Assembly: GCA_049999805.1 (NCBI GenBank)
Contig: JBNGIO010006150.1
Span: 190,055 to 211,425 of the forward strand
Reading direction: 5' to 3'
Length of the DNA: 21,371 nucleotides
Source: Folioceros fuciformis
Lineage: Eukaryota > Anthocerotophyta > Anthocerotopsida > Anthocerotales
Part shown: positions 1 through 7,537 of the stretch, piece by piece
Layout of the letters: each line of letters begins with the position of its first letter
How positions within the stretch are numbered: position 1 is the stretch's first letter
Translations under genes and position numbers: made by a program
Notes under the pieces: model-generated
What the model saw: only the letters and a program-made list of their open reading frames with translations
Databases searched by the model: none
What the model was told of the DNA's origin: nothing

Positions 1-8
1 ACTTGGTG

Positions 9-98
9 CTTGATGATGGCAGGGCATGCTAGAGGAACTTCAGCTTGTGGGTCCTTGATGATGGCAGGGCATGCTTGAGGGACTTCAGCTTGTTGCAA
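9..98. repeat. 45-bp tandem duplication
   Basis: Two adjacent copies with period 45 (9-53 and 54-98) share TTGATGATGGCAGGGCATGC and a following ACTTCAGCTTGT. They differ at a few bases. No coding frame is associated. The left edge of the window may cut off further copies. Confidence 0.85.
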
Positions 99-555
99 CT
101 TCAACACAAAATATCATCAGAGGTTCTTGATAAGTGAAGTTGAGACTACCCACTCGTAATTGAGGCAGCTCTAGGACTAATTGGAAATGCTGGACCAGTC
201 TGGACCTGCAATGGATCAAATGAGCAATAGCTGTAGACACAGTGGGTGAAGGCAGGGGGGGCAAATTCTGTACCCTGTTCTTGTTTTTGGGAGGCGTGAG
301 GCTCATGATATGGGCACAAGAACAAGTCTTGATACATGGTACTCATCGTTGGCTAAAGGGCTTTGATCTTATTATGTCAAAGCCTAAGATAATTGTCAAG
401 GCTGAATACAATGCCACTAAGCAACATATGCTCGCAACAAGCTGTTGCCTTGTGACCTTCCATGAAGCACCGTACTCGTGGCCCCACGTTTATAGTCTCT
501 TGTAGCCAAGTCTTTCTCGCATGCATCTTAAAAGAACACCAACACCACATGGCAT
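99..555. other. Spacer, no recognisable gene
   Basis: An open frame from ATG 304 to 505 on the plus strand encodes about 66 residues with no motif I recognise. It could be a worn upstream exon of the Roco relic that follows, but nothing supports that. I see no RNA gene here. Confidence 0.4.
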
Positions 556-2317
556 TTGAGTCTTGTTTGGTGTCCCAATCCTCCCCGACAGTTGCTGGAA
601 GATATGGAAGGGAATGCCTTGTCTGAACTCCCGTACTTGGACAAAGAGGAGTGCGGCGATTTCTTCAGAATGACAGCTTCAATGAGCACGGATGGCAGGC
701 ATTCGCGAGTGCGCAGGTGGGTATTAATAACTATCGGCCAATGCTGCAGTGTCCGCAGCGGCCTGTACATCCATAAGGATTGGGGGATTGGCATCGCTCG
801 GTAGGATGAATGCGCGGTTCTGTTGGGGGGCCTGGCATCCAACCCTTCCTTGGACTCTCTTGATCTGTATCAGTGCAAAGGTTTTCGAAGGCTGGCGGGT
901 TGCAAGACCTTGGGCCAGCGTATTGCTTCTAGTCGCAGCTTGCGACCGCTGGAGGCAATCGAGATTGGGCTTGATGCCGCTAGACTTTGTGCTCTGGTCG
1001 ATGGCTTGAACCAAGATTTTGTCCTAGAGTATTTGAACCTAAGCGACAACAGAGTGGGTGATGGTGAAGAGGCACAACACTTGGCTCGCATGCTTGTTTC
1101 GGATAAAGTGGCCCTCTTTCATAAAAGCGTTGGCGTAGTCTTTGGAGAAAACTACATCTTTGAATGAGCTCAACATTCCGGAATGTGCCGGACTCGACAA
1201 TGAGCTGTTCAGAGGGTTGATGTAGTTCCTCCAAGTGAACACCACGTTACAGAAGATCGACATAAGGGGTACAAACTAGGATAATGAGGGAAAGGGGTAT
1301 ATCATCAAGGTGACGTTGGCACGCAATGTTACTCACAGGGCCTATTGGCCTTTGTTTTTGGAGGGGCAAGAGGCTGTACAGCCCATGGTCGGGCGCCTTT
1401 TGTTCTGCGGTGCGCCTTACGCAGGGAAGACCACTGTCCGCACCACCATCATCACTGCATGGTGCGCATCACTCAACTTGTCGCTTCTTGTCCGCCTCCG
1501 GGAACAACTGCCTTTAGCTCAAGGATGGATACGTTCCTGCAGCCATTTCAGAACTGTCAGCAGAACTGAAGGCATAGAGATGGAGGTGTTGCGCAACGAC
1601 CATGAGATGGAAGTTACCATCTGGGATCTGGCTGGACAAGCTCGTTTTCGAGCTCTGCAAGACTACTTGTTCCCCAGCTTCAACCAAACATGTGTCTTCC
1701 TGTTCACATTCAACCCATTTGATGCCTGCAAGCCTAGTGGACCCCTCCCGTCTACTGAAATGCTGTTGAACAAGTTTACAAACAGCTTCAAGTTTTGGCT
1801 TAAATTCATCCACTCTAATTCTCGCAACGTGGGTTCCTGTTTGCCTCGTGTATTTGTGGTTGTCACTCATAAGGATCAGATGGAGGATCTGTACGCTAAA
1901 CTACTAGTTGGTCTGCTGCAACCAGTCGTGGAAGAGTTGGCCAAGGCTTTTGAGGAGGTACTTCTTATCAGGACAATGCCTTTCTTCATGGATGCTCGAT
2001 CTAAATAGATTGTGCAGCCTTTGCTGGAGCAGCTATTCCAATCATTTAAAGAGCTATTTGCGCTTCCTTTGTTTTGGGTCCCGGAGGCATGCAACTGATT
2101 CAGTGCTGTTTTGACTCATCGGGTATCTCGAAATCCAACTCAGCCTATTGTGACCAAGAAGCACTGCAAAAACCTGTTTAACGTGCAAGATGAGCAACGC
2201 CTTCAAGCAATTCTTGCCTATCTGCACAACGCAGGCCAGGTCATCTGGTTTCAAGATGCAGATGGTGTGGTGGTGATTGTGAGGAAGCACAAGCATGGGT
2301 GGAGCATGAACCCGTGA
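556..2317 (+). pseudogene. Decayed LRR-Roc-COR (Roco / TORNADO1-like) gene
   Basis: This is a broken member of the Roco family, multidomain GTPases in which leucine-rich repeats precede a Ras-like Roc domain and a COR dimerisation domain. Frame 823-1167 carries LRR-type sequence (LASNPSLDSLDL, VLEYLNLSDNRVGD). LRR sequence continues after a frame change at about 1162-1278 (LNELNIPECAGLDNELFRG), with a TAG at about 1225. Frame 1310-2317 holds the Roc domain: P-loop GAPYAGKTT, G3 WDLAGQ, and G4 THKD near its end. TAG at 2006 and TGA at 2096 interrupt this frame, yet it continues into COR-like sequence (QPIVTKKHCKNLFNV, then ILAYLHNAGQVIWF). COR ends at TGA 2315-2317, inside the first 47-bp repeat, so the C-terminus is lost. 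The part before about 800 is only weakly LRR-like. Unrecognised introns could explain some frame changes but not the two stops inside otherwise continuous homology. Known from the family: Roc-COR order and motifs. Inferred: the gene is dead. Confidence 0.8.
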
Positions 2318-2478
2318 TGGACCTCAGTAACAGGCGATTGGAAGGAGGGTCCAAAAACCCGTGATGGACCTCAGTAACAAGCGATTGGAAGGAGGGTCCA
2401 AGAACCCATGATGAACCTCAGTTTCAGGCGACTGGAGGGAGGGTCCTCCGTAACAGGCGACTGGAGGGAAGAAGGAGA
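2309..2478. repeat. 47-bp tandem repeat, three copies plus a partial
   Basis: Copies start at 2309, 2356 and 2403, each opening with AACCC(G/A)TGATG and containing CAGGCGA(T/C)TGGA. A partial copy of the second half follows at about 2447-2478. Copies 1 and 2 are nearly identical and copy 3 has diverged, so the array grew from its left side most recently. The first copy overlaps the stop that ends the Roco relic. Confidence 0.9.
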
Positions 2479-2970
2479 ACCCCTTGGTGGGCCCCACCCA
2501 CGCCTCTGCTGGAAAGATCAAGTAGCAGCAGTGAGATAGAAACCCTGTGGGAGGATCTGCCTGACCAAAGGAGAGGAAGGAGGGCTCGAGGTTTTGGCAG
2601 GCGAGGGAGAGAAGTGCGACGACCCGACAGAGGCGAGCGTGGCGATAGGATAGGCTAGAGTTATTGCATCTTATAATAGTATACTGTAGGATCTGGAGAA
2701 GATGCTTTCTTGGACCTAATGCCGCTCGCAATTAAGAGCGCCTACCTGTCCGCAGACTAAACTTAATGGTGGCTGCGGACCCGCCACTGTGTACAAGAGG
2801 CTTGTTGGCACCTCACTAAGTAGCAAGAAATTGGCATTCCGACCTGTGGGAGCCTTGCGACAAACCCTGCCAGATAGAGGGATCCGGGCAAGAGAGTGCG
2901 TGCAGTGGCAGGAGAGTGCGTGCGGGGGAAGGAGTTGGGGCGATTTCTCTGCTCCACATCGAGTGGTGTT
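2479..2970. other. Spacer, no gene
   Basis: This stretch is purine-rich on the plus strand around 2550-2650. A short duplicated GAGAGTGCGTGC occurs at about 2892-2921. Long minus-strand open frames here are low in complexity and resemble no family I know. Confidence 0.45.
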
Positions 2971-3607
2971 AGGGACGAATCGGTGGAGATTCCCACCGAG
3001 CAAAAGGTGAACTTCCCTTATTCCTGAGAACATTCGTTGTGCGCTGCAATAGGAAGTGAAGCGGGACGAATCCGCCAACCTGCGAAGAAGAGGGGGAAAC
3101 TCTCCTTCCCTTATTCCCTGGATCGACTGAATTGTGGTTTGCGGTTGAGGTGAGAGAGACGAATCCGCCCGTGAGCGGAGTGGAAGAAGGGGCGCCTGCT
3201 TCCCTTATTCCTTGACTCTTCAAGTGCATTTCGAATTCATTGTCAAGAAGTGAGTGAATGTGGAGACTGACTATGTGTTGTGGTTGAGGAGAGGGGAACG
3301 AATCCGCCCACAGTGCGGAGTGGAGGGAGATTTTCTCCTTCCCTTATTCCCCAACTGTCAGTTGCAACTTAGTCTTAGTAGTGGAGTGTGTGAGTGAAGG
3401 GTGAGTGTGTAAGAAGGAGAAGGGTGAAGGAGGGAGTGAGTTGAGAATGGTGGTGAGCGGAACAAATCCGCCAGCTGCGTGGAGTGGAAGCAGAACTGCT
3501 ATTTCCCTTATTCCCTGAACTGTTGACTGTGGTTCGTAAGCTAAGGAGAGGGGGACGAATCCGCCCACTGCGCGGAGTGGAGGGAGAGTGTCTCCTTCCC
3601 TTATTCC
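2971..3607. repeat. Six-unit two-box repeat array, basic period about 93 bp
   Basis: Box A (ACGAATCCGCC or variant) occurs at 2975, 3066, 3159, 3298, 3462 and 3555. Box B (TTCCCTTATTCC) occurs at 3013, 3106, 3200, 3339, 3503 and 3596. The A-to-B offset is 40 or 41 bp in five units and 38 in the first, and CGGAGTGGA lies between the boxes in most. Linkers between units are about 40 bp three times, but about 86 and 111 bp twice. Box spacing has therefore been kept while linker length varied. Both strands contain scattered stops and no frame is shared between units, so the array is not a protein repeat. Confidence 0.85.
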
Positions 3608-4047
3608 CTGAACCGTTGGTTGCGGACGAGTGAGCTGAGAGATCGGGAGGTTAAGAAAGATTGTTGGGGCTTGGACGTGGTTGCCGGAGAGTTTCTAAGG
3701 GATTCTTGGACATTTGTGGAGAACTATTGACGATTGTGGAAGCTTGTAAGGAGTTGTGAAGGGCTGCTGAGAAATCACTAGGGATTTGTGGACGTTGTTG
3801 GAGGGTTGGAGACATTTGGGAGCAGGCCTGTGAGAAATAACTATATACCAGAGTTCTGGTGTGCTATGCATGTGTTGCGAGTGCTATGTGGGTGTGAGCG
3901 TGAGGTGTAGCTGCCCCGCGGGACCTGGTTGTCCAAGAGTGGTATTTGTAGGTGTGAAAGGTGTTCAATAAACCCCGACCTGTGAGTCTGGGGGCTCTAG
4001 GTAGAAACCCGCGGTGGCACTTGCGCCAGCACAAATTAGTAAGGGGT
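3608..4047 (+). mobile_element. Possible LTR-like promoter/polyA segment
   Basis: After the repeat array comes a G/T-rich stretch with a TATA-like CTATATA at about 3840-3846. About 125 bp downstream is AATAAA at 3967-3972, within TTCAATAAACCCC. Tandem boxes, then TATA, then a nearby polyadenylation signal is the usual order of U3-R-U5 in a retrotransposon LTR. I see no convincing tRNA primer-binding site, no gag/pol sequence and no matching second LTR in the window. This is therefore a hypothesis. It could equally be ordinary spacer or the promoter of an unrecognised non-coding transcript. Confidence 0.25.
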
Positions 4048-4162
4048 TCGTGGGACCCACCACGGTCGTGGAACCCACCCCGATCGTGGAACCCACCCCG
4101 ATCGTGGAACCCACCCCGATCGTGGAACCCACCCCGATCGTGGAACCCACCCCGATCGTGGA
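4048..4162. repeat. 18-bp tandem repeat array
   Basis: About 6.4 copies begin at 4048, 4066, 4084, 4102, 4120, 4138 and 4156, with consensus TCGTGGAACCCACCCCGA. All but the first two are effectively identical. The array runs directly into the assembly gap at 4163. Because 18 is a multiple of three, all frames stay open and give artificial six-residue peptide repeats. Confidence 0.95.
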
Positions 4163-4262
4163 NNNNNNNNNNNNNNNNNNNNNNNNNNNNNNNNNNNNNN
4201 NNNNNNNNNNNNNNNNNNNNNNNNNNNNNNNNNNNNNNNNNNNNNNNNNNNNNNNNNNNNNN
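4163..4262. other. Assembly gap of exactly 100 N
   Basis: One hundred N bases lie between the 18-bp array and the 37-bp array. The round number is the usual placeholder for a gap of unknown size. The true length of the repeat locus is therefore unknown and probably larger. Confidence 0.98.
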
Positions 4263-4447
4263 TCGTGGATCCTCCTACCGGTCGTGGAACCCACCCTGGT
4301 CGTGGATCCTCCTACCGATCGTGGAACCCACCCCGGTCGTGGATCCTCCTACCGGTCGTGGAACCCACCCTGGTCGTGGATCCTCCTACCGATCGTGGAA
4401 CCCACCCCGGTCGTGGATCCTCCTACCGGTCGTGGAACCCAATCCGG
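4263..4447. repeat. 37-bp tandem repeat array (19+18 dimer)
   Basis: Five units start at 4263, 4300, 4337, 4374 and 4411. Each joins a 19-bp half, TCGTGGATCCTCCTACCGG or variant, to an 18-bp half like the monomer on the other side of the gap. Alternate dimers carry CCGG or CCGA at the internal join. A 37-bp unit changes reading frame at each copy, so the array is not under coding constraint. Confidence 0.93.
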
Positions 4448-4585
4448 TTGTGGAAGCTACCAGTTGTCACGAAGACCACAATCGCGGTCCTAGAGTAGGG
4501 ACCATAATCGTAGAATAGGGTCTGTGGTAGCTAGGCTAACTGGGGGTAGTGGTAGGGAGCTAGCAGGTAGTAGGACAGTAGTAGG

Positions 4586-4615
4586 ATATTAAATATTATA
4601 TCGAAGATGATCCAT
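4586..4615 (+). repeat. 30-bp direct repeat, copy 1
   Basis: This is identical to 5556-5585 over 30 bases. Both are followed within a few bases by ACTA-containing sequence, and beyond that they diverge. The two copies bracket about 940 bp of unrecognised sequence. Confidence 0.85.
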
Positions 4616-5555
4616 AACTAGTACCTAAATATCTGCGTATATGGCTCTTATTTTAATAAATATGTGTAAGTTTTAGAAAAAAAATGTAAAATAATCTTGG
4701 ATGCAAGTACAAGTTTCTTAGTGGACAGCCACTTCTGCCCTATTAAATTATTACTTACACTGAGCCATGGCAGTCCATATGGACTCTAATAGAATTATGC
4801 TTTGCTCGTTTCTCTCGGGCTTCAACAATCGATGGCAACAATAATGAATGGCATTGATTCACAATTGTTCAACCAAGGTGGATGAACAGCTTCCAAGAAA
4901 GAGTCAAAAGCTCTCATCCCGAAAGTTTCTTGCTCAACCTCCCTGAGGAATTCTCTGCAGATTCGAGGAGTAGATCAGACACCCCTGGGCAAAACACTTT
5001 GGGGCTGAAGGCCTTGCAAGAAGGGCAATCCTTGCACAATTATCGTTGGTACTAAGTTTTGCCCACCCTCCAATAAATCGAGAGACAATGGAGGTTGGTG
5101 CAACCCTCCTCCACAACATTTTAACATGGCCCAGGCAGCTTTGGTTCAGGGTGCTCCGTACAATGTAGGGCAGCACGGTGCCCGCTAGCACTATGACCAC
5201 TAGTTACTACGGAAGCCATCTCTTGCCTCCCACATCCAACTTCCCTTAGCTTCAAGGGCATTTGGCGCCACACGACTTTAACCCAACTAGTAGTTGGTAC
5301 CATGCCACTTTCTACTTTGGTTTATAGCCTAACCCGTAGCCGCAACGAAACGTTGAGCAAAAAGAATGGAACCACATCCCCAACATGGATGTGTAGGCTA
5401 GGTCCCCCTCTTTGATTCCATGGTGTCTTGTGAGACAACTTACCATGGTGCATTCCATCCTATATACCACGTGTCACCCTATTCCAAAAACAATATGGGG
5501 GTATATTGCTCACCTCACCTCATCTCATCTCATTTATTATTATGTTTAGTATACT

Positions 5556-5585
5556 ATATTAAATATTATATCGAAGATGATCCAT
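5556..5585 (+). repeat. 30-bp direct repeat, copy 2
   Basis: This is the second copy of the sequence at 4586-4615. A short tandem duplication of TTGTAGAGAGGA (5655-5666 and 5669-5680) lies 70 bp downstream. Confidence 0.85.
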
Positions 5586-5640
5586 CCACTAACTATAATT
5601 TTATTGAATATGTACTTACTTATAGTATAGTATGTGATCT

Positions 5641-6990
5641 TCAAGATATGGTTGTTGTAGAGAGGATGTTGTAGAGAGGATTGATCTTCGATAGGTATGC
5701 AGTCCATAACAAATCCACTTGAGAGCTAGAAGTTGAGCAACAATCAATCGACACAATGTTAGAGCACTACTACAACATCTTTCAAATGCAACTCATTATA
5801 AATGCACATTGACAAGTAATGGTTTTTATCGCATGAGACTGTAAAACCCATGGAGTAAAGGCAGAGACACCATTGTGCAGCATCCTTGTACCAAATAATC
5901 GAATCAAGAGAGTGCAAATGAGCAACACCGGAGTGCAAACCAACAACATAGTTATCTACAAAAGGGAGACACTTTTCTAAGACATTGAACAATAAGACCT
6001 TTGCATCGGATTAGCACAACCATACACAGCCTCACCAAAGCAAAACCATGCCATTAAGTGATATCTACTTTCCTCTCAAGTCCGACAAGCTTTGTTAAGT
6101 TTAATTGAGTTTTGAAGGTCAATCTGAACAGAAAAAAACGTTTTCTTGATTATTTGGAGTGAATATACAAATATATAATAATGATATTATAATTATACAA
6201 AAGATATCTTCAGAAGAGGGCTACAATATAAGACAAAGGAAAATAGACTTCATTCTTTGTTGGGCTATGGTATGCTTTTGCACATGTTGCGAAAAACACT
6301 GAGAATGCCTTACATGTGGTTGCATGTTGGGTCTCAATAGCAAGCGAGAATGAAGGTATGTTACATAGAGATGTGTTTGTGAATCTTGGCCTCCACCGCC
6401 CAAACCTATGAAGACCCATGTAGGGTCCATCACAACCATATCAACCATGGAAACATGGTCCTTCTGGCCAAGAAGAAGTCAGCTTGGAGGCAAACTATGT
6501 TGAGAAGGGTTTAGGGTTGCTCTCTATATTGGGCAAGAAGCCACCCAAGTAGGCTTGAGGTTGGATCAAACTTAGGTGAAACCTCATTGCAGATGGAGAA
6601 TCTAGCTAATGCAATTTGAAAAGCCTCAATGCATGGTTGTGCCCATAAGTATGAATGAATGTAAGCAAAGATTGAATTAACCAAAGAATAAAAGAGTCTC
6701 GTAGACAACCCTTGCGTCTGTCTATAGAGAACCCCTCATAAAATAAATAGATTAATTTATAATAATAATAAATAATTTGAAAGAAAAAACATGATGTATC
6801 CATTGAAGCTGGGGGAGCAAGGGGGAGGGAGCTAAACTATGATCGGGAGCAAAGAATACGTGTGATAAAATGGTATACAGTATAAGGAAGTATGTACTGT
6901 ACTAAAAAGTTTCATCCTCAGAGAACACGCACTATTACGCTGGACGACTCTGACGAGGAAGACTTGTTGACCGAGCGCACATTTGGGTGT
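5641..6990. other. AT-rich spacer, no gene
   Basis: There are several AT runs, for example around 6165-6200 and 6740-6785 (AATAATAATAAATAA). Minus-strand frames at 5759-5992 and 6210-6448 lack recognisable domains and have AT-driven composition. The last part (about 6860-6990) probably contains promoter sequence of the downstream U-box gene. I see only weak TATA-like runs (GGTATACAGTATAAGG near 6869) and cannot place a transcription start. Confidence 0.45.
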
Positions 6991-6998
6991 ACGCGCTA

Positions 6999-7325
6999 AT
7001 GGCCGTGAAGGTTCGCGGAGTAAAGCTTGGGAGGGAGCAGCAGCACAGGCCTGGACGAGCTGTGGTGCTGGGAGGAAAGAGCAGCCGTGTAAAGTGCTCT
7101 CAGCTTCTGCCCGACTCAACGTCAAGCGCTTTGATTAAAGTGTTTCGGGACAGGAAGTTGTTGGGTTGTCTCGCCCGACCTGGCTCTTTTGTTGCTGGGA
7201 GAAAGAATGGGGTCTGGGGCGGCACGGCTCGGGGGTGCCGCAGTTTCGTAGCTTTTAGTACTCAATGTCTTAGCTGAAGGAGCAGCGGGCAGAAGGAATC
7301 GGGTTAGATGTCCATGGTGAGCTGA
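6999..7325 (+). promoter_or_regulatory. Candidate 5' leader with upstream ORFs of the U-box gene
   Basis: Between 6999 and the chosen start at 7538 there are upstream ATGs. ATG 6999 opens 92 codons ending at 7277, basic at the N-terminus with no known motif. A five-codon ORF runs from ATG 7308 to TGA 7325. If transcription starts before 6999, these would be translated upstream ORFs and would lower expression of the ligase. A perfect GTAAGT donor at 7453-7458 also allows a 5' UTR intron, but its acceptor is unclear. The start of transcription is unknown, so this is inference. Confidence 0.3.
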
Positions 7326-7537
7326 AGGGAGAGAATGAGCTTCTTCGTTGTCGGGAGGGAGTCCTGGTGGCTCTGATGTAAGAACCGGGTTGTTTCTCGT
7401 GGAGCTCAGCACCTTCAAGTCCTGCTCCGACGAGGACAGCTGCAATTGAAGTGTAAGTGGTATTCGAGTGCAAGCCCTTGCTGTTGCAGTTGTGTGTGCC
7501 GCTGGGCGGGGGTGTGGTGCGGGAAAGGAGGGGCAGG

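Larger units (their letters stand above)
4448..5640. other. Spacer with a distant 30-bp direct repeat, no gene
   Basis: The stretch is AT-rich around 4590-4700 and 5520-5640. Identical 30-bp sequences containing AAATATTATATCGAAGATGA lie at 4586-4615 and 5556-5585. Minus-strand frames at 4934-5200 and 5121-5303 have no motif I recognise and no intron structure I can support. Confidence 0.5.

Noticed and set aside
2324-3568. Minus-strand open frames with repeated GGFVPL-like peptides
   Set aside because: They follow the two-box DNA repeat, different units use different frames, and stops fall between units. They are shadows of a DNA repeat.
3961-4518. Long open frames on both strands across the 18/37-bp arrays, reading as proline-rich or RGTHPG-type peptide repeats
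   Set aside because: The 18-bp period keeps all frames open by arithmetic, the 37-bp half shifts frame at each unit, and the frames run through 100 N bases. There is no coding support.
5759-5992. Minus-strand 77-codon frame that looked like a possible transposon protein fragment
   Set aside because: I could not match it to any reverse transcriptase, integrase or transposase motif, and it lacks an ATG at its start.
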